Assembly: GCA_965205725.1 (NCBI GenBank)
Contig: OZ242189.1
Location: forward strand, 1,426,001-1,490,000
Length of the DNA: 64,000 nucleotides
Direction of reading: 5' to 3'
Source of the DNA: G965205725 sp965205725
GTDB taxonomy: Bacteria; Pseudomonadota; Gammaproteobacteria; Pseudomonadales; Halieaceae
Shown: positions 42,028 through 50,316 of the stretch, piece by piece
Layout of the letters: each line of letters opens with the position of its first letter
Numbering within the stretch: position 1 is the stretch's first letter
Notes under the pieces: generated by a model
The model's input: only the letters and a program-made list of their open reading frames with translations
What the model was told of the DNA's origin: nothing
Database searches by the model: none
Program-made: the position numbers and the translations under genes

Positions 42028-42414
42028 TCAGTGGATGCTCGTTGCAATGGGCCGACCCGCCCGGGTCGAGAGGGTCTCGGCGTTCCAATCACTCAGGCAT
42101 GATCCGACACAGGCCAATGGCACGGACACCTGGTGGCCGTCACGGTGATTCTGATCGCCCTGTGACTGACTGGCGCCCGGTACGCGCAGCGTCAGATATA
42201 TTATTTCGTTATTGAGCATCACGCTTTCGAGTGTGCCAGTCAGGCCGAAGTGCGGGTGGGTGTTGTCGTGAACAGAGAGCGTTTCGCCGACCAGTTGCTG
42301 TGCGGCATGATGCAAATGACGCATGGCATCCAGATACCGTGTTTCCATTGTAAGCAAAAGGTGTGCCAATTTTGCATCGACTGACCGCCCGACCCGGCTG
42401 GGATGATCACTCAT
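42028..42414 (-). CDS. Unknown protein between ssb and the topoisomerase gene
   Basis: The 128-residue protein has a helical N-terminal half (LAHLLLTMETRYLDAMRHLH) and a beta-rich second half (FGLTGTLESVMLNNEIIYLTLRV). I cannot assign a family. It lies 6 bases after ssb and 14 before the topoisomerase gene, so it belongs to the DNA-processing operon. Confidence 0.6.
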   Translation of the reverse strand: MSDHPSRVGRSVDAKLAHLLLTMETRYLDAMRHLHHAAQQLVGETLSVHDNTHPHFGLTGTLESVMLNNEIIYLTLRVPGASQSQGDQNHRDGHQVSVPLACVGSCLSDWNAETLSTRAGRPIATSIH

Positions 42415-42419
42415 GGCAG

Positions 42420-42914
42420 TCAACCACCGCTGGCTTGTGCATGGTTGTCAGATGCCTGCGCGTGAGTCTGATCCGGCGCCGCCTGGTCAGGTTGCGCGTC
42501 GCTGTGACCGGAGTTGCGATCAGAACCGATCTTGCGGGGTTTGAATGCGACGTCCTCCAGACCTCGCAAGGACAAAGAGACCTCGTCGGCGCGTACCTGG
42601 ATTGTTGTTTGAGTCTGCCCCATCGTCTCGGGTTTGCTGGATTCGTATTCGTCCAGGCTCTGAATCCCGCTGACAATGACGCGGGCACCCACGCGCAGAA
42701 ATTGATTGATGAGCTCGGCATCCCGACCCCAGACTGCCACGCTCACCCAGAATCCGTTGACATCTTCGACCTGGCGGTCTTCACCTTCGCCTGTTCCGCG
42801 CAGGCCCGGCACTCGCATCCGAAAATTAGTGACTGCTGTATCCTCGTACTTGCCCAGTGCCTGGATGGCACCGACATAGCCCTCAAATGACACCCGCTGC
42901 TGAAATTTTGACAT
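42420..42914 (-). CDS. ssb: Single-stranded DNA-binding protein
   Basis: The 164-residue protein has an OB-fold domain (about 1-110; VSFEGYVGAIQALGKYEDTA, WVSVAVWGRDAELINQFLRV, GARVIVSG). A glutamine/alanine-rich tail follows. The tail ends HAQASGG and lacks the acidic DDDIPF-like tip by which chromosomal SSB recruits partner proteins. It probably coats transferred or replicating ICE strands. The ATG at 42914 has GAGGTGATC upstream. Confidence 0.85.
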   Translation of the reverse strand: MSKFQQRVSFEGYVGAIQALGKYEDTAVTNFRMRVPGLRGTGEGEDRQVEDVNGFWVSVAVWGRDAELINQFLRVGARVIVSGIQSLDEYESSKPETMGQTQTTIQVRADEVSLSLRGLEDVAFKPRKIGSDRNSGHSDAQPDQAAPDQTHAQASDNHAQASGG

Positions 42915-43028
42915 GATCACCTCTGTGCATTGAAAGGTCTGCAAGGTGCATTGGACGCTCTTTTATCCGGCATTGCATCAAACAAGCTGTACAAGTGGTG
43001 TACATGAAAAAACGGGGCACGGGTCTTT

Positions 43029-43484
43029 TTATCTTTTCCGGGTGTCTCGCCAGTTCTGGAGAACCGCTATCGCGGATTCATTAATGGGTTGAAAGCCCGA
43101 TGGTCCATGATTCCATTGCGCGCCACACTGACACATCAGGTTTCGATTCAGGCTCGCCTCTGGTCCAGCCGCGAATTGTGTCCCTTGGCAGGCCGGGCAA
43201 ATGAGAAAGCCCTCTGTGTTGGTGTCGCTGGGTATATACACAGGCAAGGCGGTCTCATACGACACGATACTGCTCTGTGGCGATTGATTCGTGGCATAAC
43301 ACGTTCGCTCGCCAGCGTCCCACCGCCTCGATGTGGATTCATCACAGGCCGAGCAAACACCCAGGTGGAGTGACCGATCAATTCTGACCCAATGACACCC
43401 TTGTTCAGTGCCTGAATCAGAGCACGTATTTAAGTCGGTGCGGCCGCATTGTATGCAGGTGATATCGATGTGCTGTTTTGTCAT
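43029..43484 (-). CDS. Unknown protein with several zinc-ribbon-like cysteine pairs
   Basis: The 151-residue protein has CIQC (about 10-13), CSAC (about 44-47), CPAC (about 95-98) and CQC (about 115-117), consistent with two treble-clef or zinc-ribbon modules. No enzymatic motif is seen. It lies between ssb and the DUF3158-type gene in the maintenance module, so a nucleic-acid-binding role is plausible. Confidence 0.6.
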   Translation of the reverse strand: MTKQHIDITCIQCGRTDLNTCSDSGTEQGCHWVRIDRSLHLGVCSACDESTSRRWDAGERTCYATNQSPQSSIVSYETALPVYIPSDTNTEGFLICPACQGTQFAAGPEASLNRNLMCQCGAQWNHGPSGFQPINESAIAVLQNWRDTRKR

Positions 43485-43519
43485 GCCATGTGCCTCTCAA
43501 TCCGAGAATTGTGTTGGAT

Positions 43520-44122
43520 TTACAGCGGTAGCGCGGCCACAAAATCCAGACCATAGTGTTCACACAGTTTGCGTCCATCACGCGCTCGCATAGACACGTT
43601 GCCGAGCGACGCTCGTTGCGCGTGTTGCTCACAAAGTGCGTGCCAACGTGCGTAAAATTGTGTCAGTTCTTTGGCTCGCAACATGGCTGACAGGCGAACG
43701 CTTTCCCAGTGTGGTATCAGCGGCCAAACATTCGGCAGTTGCCGCACAAAGGTATTGCGCAGTGCGAACATGGGCTCACTATCGCCATAGAGATCAACCA
43801 CTGATCGTTTGGGGACTGCAAAGTGACGCGCTATGCTGCCCCGCAGTCGCCAGTACAGTCCATCACAATGGATTGGATTATTGCGCAGACGCAGATCCAG
43901 GATCACCAGTGGGTTGGATGTAGCACCGTTACAGTCGTCGCGGATTTGGTTCATCAATCGTTGGTGCTGGCGGATCAGGTGGTGCACCTCATCACAGATC
44001 TGAGGCGGAGTGAGATACACCGCCCCCTTATCCTTTAAAAGGCCCTTTAAAGAGATTGCCGCGCTCGGTGCGGTGTAACGGGTTCCTCCGCACCTGGTGT
44101 AACCGGTTACACCGCTACTCAT
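43520..44122 (-). CDS. DUF3158-family ICE protein
   Basis: The protein has the ISLKGLLKDKGAVYLTP start segment, WRLRGSIARHF in the middle and RKLCEHYGLDFVAAL at the end, matching DUF3158 proteins found beside ssb in this ICE class. ATG 44122 is used; GTG 44131, which overlaps the upstream stop, is also possible. The first codons contain a perfect 18-bp palindrome (44096-44113). Function unknown. Confidence 0.7.
   Translation of the reverse strand: MSSGVTGYTRCGGTRYTAPSAAISLKGLLKDKGAVYLTPPQICDEVHHLIRQHQRLMNQIRDDCNGATSNPLVILDLRLRNNPIHCDGLYWRLRGSIARHFAVPKRSVVDLYGDSEPMFALRNTFVRQLPNVWPLIPHWESVRLSAMLRAKELTQFYARWHALCEQHAQRASLGNVSMRARDGRKLCEHYGLDFVAALPL
44096..44113. repeat. Perfect 18-bp palindrome at the start of the DUF3158 gene
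   Basis: GGTGTAACCGGTTACACC is fully self-complementary, and a partial half site (GGTGTAACGGGTT) lies about 25 bases away at 44072. It lies in the translation start region, so it could be a protein-binding site or a hairpin affecting initiation. Confidence 0.6.
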
Positions 44123-44127
44123 CCCCG

Positions 44128-44973
44128 TCACTGCCCCCCCGCCTCACCCGCTGTCTCGGGACTGTTAGCAGCGTCCACACCGGCACCTCCATCCGTCATT
44201 GGCGCATCCTCGGATGTGTCTGGCGCGATCATTTGATCGCGGGTGCGGATGGTGGGCGCATGCTTGGAGCGGCGGTCCCCGCGCAGAATATCTTCGGGAA
44301 TCTCCATACCCAGGCTGGTTCCCTGGTACACGGCGATGGCACGCTGAGCCACCTGGTTGTTGGCAGCCATGTCATCGCGGGTGACCCCGGTTGAGCGCCA
44401 ACTCATGGACACGAAATAGGTATTTCTCACCGCGCGAGTGGCCTGTCTGACACTGGCCTCCCAGTCATCACTGGTCATGAGCGCCACTTGCCGGGCCGTT
44501 AGTGCATTGCGCACCAATTGGTCCAACTTCGCCAGCAATATCACGCCTTGATAGGCGACCGGAGAATAAAAGCGCAGAGGTACGGTCACGGGCTTAGTGG
44601 ATTGTGCGAGATCGAACTGGAGGTTGTCGAGACCCTCCAGCAAGCCCCTGAAATGCGCCAACCGCGTATGCAGCTGGTCATTGGTTGCCTCAAACTGTTC
44701 ATCCAACAGGCATAACACCCAATCTGCGAAAGGATCATTGGCAACGGCTGCATTGTGCATATGCGCGACCTGGTCGGCAAAACGAGTGAGTCCGATGATG
44801 GGCTTGATACCAGCCGCGTTGTCAGACCGACGCCCATAGAACAGACGATGTGCCTGGCGCGTGTGCAGAATTACCTGCCCACCACCAACTATTCGTCCGG
44901 GGGTGGTTCGGGTCAGGGCTGGTGGGGTAAGAGGGTCAGCGTTGTCCCCATGCTGTTTGGTGGATTGTGTCAT
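44128..44973 (-). CDS. ICE protein, TIGR03761 (PFL_4669-like)
   Basis: The 281-residue protein begins MTQSTKQHGDNADP and contains VILHTRQAHRLFYGRRSDNA, then GLTRFADQVAHMHNAAVAND and TYFVSMSWRSTGVTRDD, typical of this family. The ATG at 44973 has AAGGAGA 6 bases upstream. The frame stays open for another 600 bases through the 60-bp repeat array, but that part is repeat, not protein. Its role is unknown; it is always found in the maintenance half of such ICEs. Confidence 0.82.
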   Translation of the reverse strand: MTQSTKQHGDNADPLTPPALTRTTPGRIVGGGQVILHTRQAHRLFYGRRSDNAAGIKPIIGLTRFADQVAHMHNAAVANDPFADWVLCLLDEQFEATNDQLHTRLAHFRGLLEGLDNLQFDLAQSTKPVTVPLRFYSPVAYQGVILLAKLDQLVRNALTARQVALMTSDDWEASVRQATRAVRNTYFVSMSWRSTGVTRDDMAANNQVAQRAIAVYQGTSLGMEIPEDILRGDRRSKHAPTIRTRDQMIAPDTSEDAPMTDGGAGVDAANSPETAGEAGGQ

Positions 44974-45000
44974 CACTGTCTCCTTATCGCACGTTTTGGC

Positions 45001-45578
45001 ACTGATCCCGGGATTGGCCTGCGCCAGGCTCCAGGGGTGTATCAGTGATACACCCCTGGCACTGATCCTGGAATTGGCCTGCGCCAGGCTCAAAAGTGCA
45101 ACCACTGGTTGCACTTTGGCACTGATCCCGGGATTGGCCTGCGCCAGGCTCCAGGGGTGTATCAGTGATACACCCCTGGCACTGATCCTGGAATTGGCCT
45201 GCGCCAGGCTCAAAAGTGCAACCACTGGTTGCACTTTGGCACTGATCCCGGGATTGGCCTGCGCCAGGCTCCAGGGGTGTATCAGTGATACACCCCTGGC
45301 ACTGATCCTGGAATTGGCCTGCGCCAGGCTCAAAAGTGCAACCACTGGTTGCACTTTGGCACTGATCCTGGAATTGGCCTGCGCCAGGCTCAAAAGTGCA
45401 ACCACTGGTTGCACTTTGGCACTGATCCCGGGATTGGCCTGCGCCAGGCTCAAAAGTGCAACCACTGGTTGCACTTTGGCACTGATCCCGGGATTGGCCT
45501 GCGCCAGGCTCCAGGGGTGTATCAGTGATACACCCCTGGCACTGATCCTGGAATTGGCCTGCGCCAGGCTCAAAAGTG
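45001..45578. repeat. Array of ten 60-bp palindromic repeats
   Basis: Ten units of exactly 60 bp start with ACTGATC at 45001, 45061 and every 60 bases to 45541. Each unit has a constant part in one of two forms (alpha CCCGGGAT, beta CCTGGAAT) and then GGCCTGCGCCAGGCT. A variable palindrome follows in one of two types: A (arms CCAGGGGTGTATCA) or B (arms AAAGTGCAACCA), each with a single central base. The order is alpha-A, beta-B, alpha-A, beta-B, alpha-A, beta-B, beta-B, alpha-B, alpha-A, beta-B (truncated). The array fills the gap between the STY4528-type and TIGR03761 genes. Confidence 0.92.
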
Positions 45579-45594
45579 GAAGCGCCGCTACCAG

Positions 45595-46881
45595 TCATTG
45601 CTGCACTGACCACAGCGGCATCTCACTCAACATGGGTGAGTGGTAGGTGCTGCCTGATTCAATCGCTGCCTGCACTTCGACCCCGTACTCGTCCGGGCAA
45701 AGGGTGCCTTTTTGGTAATTTGCCACCAGTGACTTCACATACGCAGGCAGGTTGCGCACCCGCTCGGCCTGTCCTGCCTGTGCCGCCGTTAACTTCCCAA
45801 TGAGTTGACTGAGCACAATTTGGCTCAACTGCGTATCTTTCTCACTGTCCAAAATACGGTAAATAATCTGCAAATACGGCAGGTGGCCGAGAAAAACATC
45901 GGCAATGGCGCTGATAAACACATGGTCTCTCAACCAGGGAAAATACCGACCGATCAAGTGACAAATCTCTGTTTCATCCAGACCCCCCAGTTGATCCATC
46001 TGATCCAGGCCTGGCATTGGCTCAACTCCAGAGGTGCCATTCGCGCGCACGCGCGTAGTAGGTTTAGTTAATAAACTACTACTACAACTACTACTGTGGG
46101 AAAAATTCTTTCCCTGGTCCAGAGAAAAATTCTTTCCCTGGACCCCCAAAGCCGTAGTTTCCTCGCGGGAAGCGCCTAAAGCGGCGTTATTGCCCAGGGA
46201 AAGATTCTTTCTCTGGGTGGTTTTATGATCCAGGGAAAAATTCTTTCCCTGGATGGTTTGCGTGGCGATCACCCTGGTTTTCAGTTGACCCAGCAATGAC
46301 GCCTGTACGGGCTCAAGCAGATTCTGAATCTCATCCAGCAAGCCCTGAGCCGTCTGGCGGGTATCTGTGGCAAATTGACGACTCTGGCGCACAATATCAT
46401 CTAAAAACGCCGTATAACCGTTATCAAGTAGCAGGGTTTCCCATACGGGCAGGGGTTCTTGATGGAGCATGTAAATGTCACCGACCATGCGCCCCTTGTC
46501 GTCGCGGACACGACGGCAGAGGGTTAGCCAGCGGTGTAACCGGAGAATGCCCCGACTCTTGGTGATAGTCGGGGCCGAACAGGGTACCATCGCCGCCAGA
46601 TCCTTGCGCCTGGGCTGTTCAGCCAGTGAATGCCCACTGCTGAACAACGCACGCATGATGCCCCACAAGGTTTTCTCCGTTGGGCCAATCGCCTGACTGA
46701 ATAGCAATTCATGGGGGATGCTGTGATGGATGTTGCCGGTGAACAGCAGGGCTGTGCGCTCCGACCCCACCGCTGCCACCGGCTTTTGCTGCATCATCAT
46801 CTCGGATGCCGCGTGATCAATTTGTGCCTTTAACGCCGCAATATCCAGGTTGTCAGGTGTGAACATCGTGCTCGGCCTCAT
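45595..46881 (-). CDS. STY4528-family ICE/pathogenicity-island replication protein
   Basis: The 428-residue protein has a helical N-terminal half (GPTEKTLWGIMRALFSSGHS; ITKSRGILRLHRWLTLCRRV, probably a winged-helix DNA-binding domain) and a C-terminal conserved domain (TEICHLIGRYFPWLRDHVFI to VKSLVANYQKGTL). Between them a linker repeats QGKNFSL-like motifs four times, encoded by near-palindromic DNA. The family is named as an island replication protein. Its start overlaps the DUF2857 stop (ATGA). The 60-bp array begins directly after its stop codon. Confidence 0.78.
   Translation of the reverse strand: MRPSTMFTPDNLDIAALKAQIDHAASEMMMQQKPVAAVGSERTALLFTGNIHHSIPHELLFSQAIGPTEKTLWGIMRALFSSGHSLAEQPRRKDLAAMVPCSAPTITKSRGILRLHRWLTLCRRVRDDKGRMVGDIYMLHQEPLPVWETLLLDNGYTAFLDDIVRQSRQFATDTRQTAQGLLDEIQNLLEPVQASLLGQLKTRVIATQTIQGKNFSLDHKTTQRKNLSLGNNAALGASREETTALGVQGKNFSLDQGKNFSHSSSCSSSLLTKPTTRVRANGTSGVEPMPGLDQMDQLGGLDETEICHLIGRYFPWLRDHVFISAIADVFLGHLPYLQIIYRILDSEKDTQLSQIVLSQLIGKLTAAQAGQAERVRNLPAYVKSLVANYQKGTLCPDEYGVEVQAAIESGSTYHSPMLSEMPLWSVQQ
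46098..46252. repeat. Four near-palindromes inside the replication gene
   Basis: Related sequences of about 17-25 bp with the pattern CCAGGGAAA-(A/G)ATTC-TTTCCCTGG lie at 46098-46114, 46121-46142, 46193-46217 and 46230-46252. Each encodes a GKNFSL-type motif on the minus strand. Repeats of a self-complementary site within a rep-like gene resemble iterons. Confidence 0.75.
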
Positions 46882-47435
46882 CCCGGGATATCGTTACTAT
46901 TGACCAGCGTGGTGTACACCTGGTCGAGCGAGATGCCGGTCTCGCGGCTGACGTTGACCAGATGCGTCAACGGGTTATCGACGGGGCTGTTCTTGAGTGG
47001 GTGATAACAGGTAACGACGGCAAACTCATCCGCCTCAGACAGCTTGCTGATGCGGCCCGTGGCTGGTGGAGGCAGCCCCATGGACCGCCGCCGCTGATCA
47101 AACTCGCGGCGGTTCATGCCGCACAGTTGCTGCAACATCGGCTGGCGGATACCCAGCGCAATGGACTCATTGAGCAACCGCTCCCAGGCAGACCGCTTCA
47201 CGCCGTGTTGCAGCATCAGATTCAATGCGTTGTGGTTGAAGCGGACTTCCAGCACACTGATCGGCAGTTTGGCGCTCAGCACCACCGAGTGCAGATCCAG
47301 TTGTTGCAGTTGTGTGATGGTTGCGGTGTCAATCCCCATCAGGTCCAGTGCCTCAAACTCAAAATTATGCGCGGCCTCTAACGCCGCGAGGATTGCCGTT
47401 CTGTTAAGAACGTCGAACGTGGTTGAATGTGCCAT
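46878..47435 (-). CDS. DUF2857-family ICE protein
   Basis: The 185-residue protein has the family pattern: LPISVLEVRFNHNALNLMLQ, WERLLNESIALGIRQPMLQQL, CGMNRREFDQRRRSMGL and a C-terminal Y(T)TLVNSN segment. The NRREF..RR segment looks like a short DNA-binding helix. It lies between parB and the replication gene, as in related elements. The precise role is unknown. Confidence 0.78.
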   Translation of the reverse strand: MAHSTTFDVLNRTAILAALEAAHNFEFEALDLMGIDTATITQLQQLDLHSVVLSAKLPISVLEVRFNHNALNLMLQHGVKRSAWERLLNESIALGIRQPMLQQLCGMNRREFDQRRRSMGLPPPATGRISKLSEADEFAVVTCYHPLKNSPVDNPLTHLVNVSRETGISLDQVYTTLVNSNDIPG

Positions 47436-47498
47436 GTTGCCTCTCGTTTCATATCCATTGTTCTTCTACGGGTGATATGTAGTCCTGTGTTGTTCCAC

Positions 47499-49058
47499 TC
47501 AGTGATTTTTAGTGGCGTTTTTAGTGACATTGTGGTGGTTCAATTGATAGATCAGCAGTTCCAATGCTCGCAGGGCGGCAAAGGCAGTCCCTGCCGCATC
47601 AGCGCCGAGCATGTCTGGATTAAGTCTCGCCTGTAAAAGTGCAGACTGGGCCAACAGCATGTCACTTGCCCGGCCCGCATAGAGCTGATCACACAATTGG
47701 GAGGGCAGTTGATACAACTCTTCCGGGCTCAGCCGCGTTGCAGCTTCAAACTCAATCATCAGGTGCAGGGCGCCGCGTTGGAACAACTCGTGGTCGGCCT
47801 GGACAGCCGACAGGGGTTCAAAGTCCCGGTTCACGCTGTAGCCCGCGCCCGATCCAGAGAGCTGTATCCAGCGGTCGAGTTCAAACTGCGCCACAATTTC
47901 CTGAACCTGTGCATGAATGCGTTGGATCAGATACTCCTGGGTTGACGGTGCGCTTGCATCCGTCCCCGCGTCGTTGGTGGGTTCAACCCTGGGTGACTGG
48001 CTATCCCGCTGTATAAATGGTGGTGCAGCGGGTGGTGGTGTATGTTGTTGATGAGGTTGATGGGCGGCTACCGTGCCAGCCCCTGAAACAGGAAAACCCG
48101 CTGCCTGTGCAGGCTCTCCCCCAGTTGTCTCAGGCGGATGGATCGCTGGTGGCGTTGTCCCGGTCGTATGCAGGCCGACCCTCCGGTCAAATAAAATCGC
48201 GTCAATACTTCCGGCCACCATGCCTATGCCAGTCACACCCAACTGCGCCTCCAGTTTGGGGTACAGGTGGTCTTGCAGGTCCTCCAGGACAAAGGAATCG
48301 CTATCAGACTCGCGCAAGGCATCTTGCCACACGGCAGTAAACTGTTCGTTCGTCAGGGCGGGTTGTTCTGCCGCCTTCTGTTGCCAATAGTCTTGGGCGG
48401 CGGCGTGGAGCTTGCGGATTAATTTAACGGAGGGCCGCCCCAGCCCTGCCCAAAACACGCTCGGCAGGTAAGGAAACAACTCCTCCGCCGCATAGAGCAT
48501 GTAGGATAGATGTTGATTATGCAGCGTCCAGCCGGTGCGGGTGATGGACTCGGCCAGTTCGCGCACCGAGTCTTTTTTGAGTATGCCTTCTTCGCGCAGG
48601 AAATCACGCATTCGCACAGCCGCCAGGGCTCGATCAATGAACAACATCTCACCCCGACTTTCGTTCTCGACCATGTGGCTGGCCAGCGTGTCGATGTCAC
48701 TGATCCAGGGTTTGAAGCTGCATTCAAACTGATAGAATCGGCTATCTTGCGTTGCTGCCCACAGTTCATTGAGGATCTGCAAGCGGGTGTTACCACCATC
48801 GCGAACCATGTACCGGCTGCCGCCGGGGCGCACCGTAATATTGGGCGGGTGGTCCAGGCCTTTGGTAAGAATGGAGGCCTTGATGTCGTCGTACAATGGG
48901 TTCACGGACTGGCGTGGATTCAAGTCACACGGCTCCAGTTCGTCCAGTGTCACGGTGAGCGTGCAGGCCACTTTGGGCACGCGAAAGGTGCTGCCTGCAT
49001 CAGCGCCAGGTTCCTTCGGGGCAAACAAGCGCGTCAGGTTATTGTCGCTGTTGCTCAT
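47499..49058 (-). CDS. parB: ParB-family partition protein (PFGI-1 class)
   Basis: The 519-residue protein has the ParB N-terminal nuclease-like domain (LDELEPCDLNPRQSVNPLYD to RYMVRDGGNTRLQIL) and a helix-turn-helix region (SVRELAESITRTGWTLHNQH). The long C-terminal part is proline-rich in the middle. It overlaps parA by 4 bases. It would bind a centromere site on the excised ICE. Confidence 0.88.
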   Translation of the reverse strand: MSNSDNNLTRLFAPKEPGADAGSTFRVPKVACTLTVTLDELEPCDLNPRQSVNPLYDDIKASILTKGLDHPPNITVRPGGSRYMVRDGGNTRLQILNELWAATQDSRFYQFECSFKPWISDIDTLASHMVENESRGEMLFIDRALAAVRMRDFLREEGILKKDSVRELAESITRTGWTLHNQHLSYMLYAAEELFPYLPSVFWAGLGRPSVKLIRKLHAAAQDYWQQKAAEQPALTNEQFTAVWQDALRESDSDSFVLEDLQDHLYPKLEAQLGVTGIGMVAGSIDAILFDRRVGLHTTGTTPPAIHPPETTGGEPAQAAGFPVSGAGTVAAHQPHQQHTPPPAAPPFIQRDSQSPRVEPTNDAGTDASAPSTQEYLIQRIHAQVQEIVAQFELDRWIQLSGSGAGYSVNRDFEPLSAVQADHELFQRGALHLMIEFEAATRLSPEELYQLPSQLCDQLYAGRASDMLLAQSALLQARLNPDMLGADAAGTAFAALRALELLIYQLNHHNVTKNATKNH

Positions 49059-49933
49059 CGCCGGGCCTCCCTGGCAACGCCCGGTGCAAGTGCAAGCTCA
49101 GGGAGTAATTCATCGACCACCGCATCCAGCATGGCTTTGGCATCCGTGCTGGCCGGTTTGTCGCTCAGATCAGAATGAAATGCGGGGAGGCCTTGTCCCA
49201 ATGATTTGTTGAAGATGACACGTTGTCCCAGCGAAGCATTCAGAACCTCGACTGATAAACCGGGGAACTCTGCTAATTGTTTGCGAAAATCCTTACCTTT
49301 GGCCAGGAAATGCTCGGTTTTCTTTTGGTCGACTACATTGACCTGCACTCGATTAAACAGAATTTTGAGGGGTGGGAACGGCTTGCCAGTGATGGTGGGG
49401 AGCTCCGGTTTGATCGGTAACATGGCATGTAAGCGGGGAATCAAGCCCGCCATAAGCTCACGGACATCCATAAGATTTGGCAGTACCGGCGAAATTAGCA
49501 AGTCGGAAGCCAGTATCACCGATTCCTGGATTGATCCTTGTGCCCCCATCGTGTCAATCAGAATGTAATCAAACTGGTCGTCAATGGTTTCCAGCGCCAG
49601 GCTCAAAAAAGCGTGGTGGTTAGTCGCCTGTCTTAAAAAACTGCCTATGATGCCCGATTGTTCACCTTGTGGATCATCACTGCGTACCAGTGACAGATGG
49701 TCAAATGTTGTTTTGGAAAGACTGTTCTGTGCATCAGCCTGAATGAACATCTGCTGAAGACCGTATTTAGCGCGATTTTCCTGCGCGAACAGGAAAGTGA
49801 GTGATTGTTGTGGATCGCCGTCGATCAGGAGGGTTCTTAGCCCGCGTGCTGCGAGCAAGCCCCCGATGTTGTAGACAGCCGTTGTTTTTCCGGTTCCCCC
49901 CTTGTTGGAGATCACCCCAATAATTTTAGCCAT
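49055..49933 (-). CDS. parA: ParA/Soj-family partition ATPase
   Basis: The 292-residue protein has a deviant Walker A (KGGTGKTTAVYN, residues 11-22), the switch region LLIDGDPQQSL and the Walker B-like YILIDTMGA. It is the first gene of the maintenance operon, 84 bp from the tRNA-Thr 3' end. In this ICE class the parA/soj end commonly abuts the target tRNA. A replicative-helicase gene often found between parA and parB is absent. Confidence 0.9.
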   Translation of the reverse strand: MAKIIGVISNKGGTGKTTAVYNIGGLLAARGLRTLLIDGDPQQSLTFLFAQENRAKYGLQQMFIQADAQNSLSKTTFDHLSLVRSDDPQGEQSGIIGSFLRQATNHHAFLSLALETIDDQFDYILIDTMGAQGSIQESVILASDLLISPVLPNLMDVRELMAGLIPRLHAMLPIKPELPTITGKPFPPLKILFNRVQVNVVDQKKTEHFLAKGKDFRKQLAEFPGLSVEVLNASLGQRVIFNKSLGQGLPAFHSDLSDKPASTDAKAMLDAVVDELLPELALAPGVAREARR

Positions 49934-50016
49934 GCGTACACCTCTCAGGTTGTAGTCATAGAGCGGTTCCCTTTTCGGTGCATGTTTGATTAAATGGTGC
50001 TGATGGTGCCCGCGAA

Positions 50017-50092
50017 TGGTGCCGGAAATAGGAATCGAACCTACGGCCTTCTCATTACGAATGAGCTGCTCTACCGACTGAGCTATTCCGGC
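50017..50092 (-). tRNA. tRNA-Thr (anticodon CGU), probable ICE attachment site
   Basis: The minus strand gives a full cloverleaf: GCCGGAATAGCTCAG start, D-arm GTCGGTAGAGC, anticodon loop TTCGTAA with anticodon CGT, T-arm GTTCGATTCC and an acceptor ending GGCACCA with CCA encoded. The ICE parA lies on the 3' side, so the 3' end of this gene is the likely attachment site. The second copy of the site would lie beyond the left edge of the window. Confidence 0.93.
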
Positions 50093-50111
50093 GTACTTAA
50101 CGAGGGCGGCA

Positions 50112-50141
50112 AGTCTACCCGCACAATTATTCTGCGTGCAA
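50112..50141 (-). promoter_or_regulatory. Promoter of the tRNA-Thr gene
   Basis: On the minus strand TTGCAC (50141-50136) and TAGACT (50117-50112) are 18 bases apart, followed by a GC-rich discriminator (TGCCGCCC), as in stable RNA promoters under stringent control. Confidence 0.55.
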
Positions 50142-50316
50142 GTGGGAGAGTAGAGGATTGCGAAAGATGGAATGCAATGTTGTGCGAAACATGCTGCGCA
50201 TTTTTGAGCGGATTTTGAAAAATCAACAACGTGTTGACTATATCAACATGCGGGAGAGGTGGCCCCGGTTATTTGAACAGCAATCCCAATTCTATAAGTG
50301 TATGCCTGCACTGGGT

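Noticed and set aside
44974..45573. A 200-residue N-terminal extension of the TIGR03761 protein made of 20-residue repeats
   Set aside because: It is only the 60-bp DNA array read in frame; 60 is a multiple of three, so several frames on both strands stay open. A strong ribosome site and the family's normal start are at 44973.
45001..45578. CRISPR array
   Set aside because: The regular period looks similar, but there are no unique spacers; the variable part alternates between two fixed palindromes, and no cas genes are nearby.
50093..50273. A left or right attachment repeat just outside the tRNA
   Set aside because: No second copy of the tRNA 3' end sequence is visible here or elsewhere in the window.
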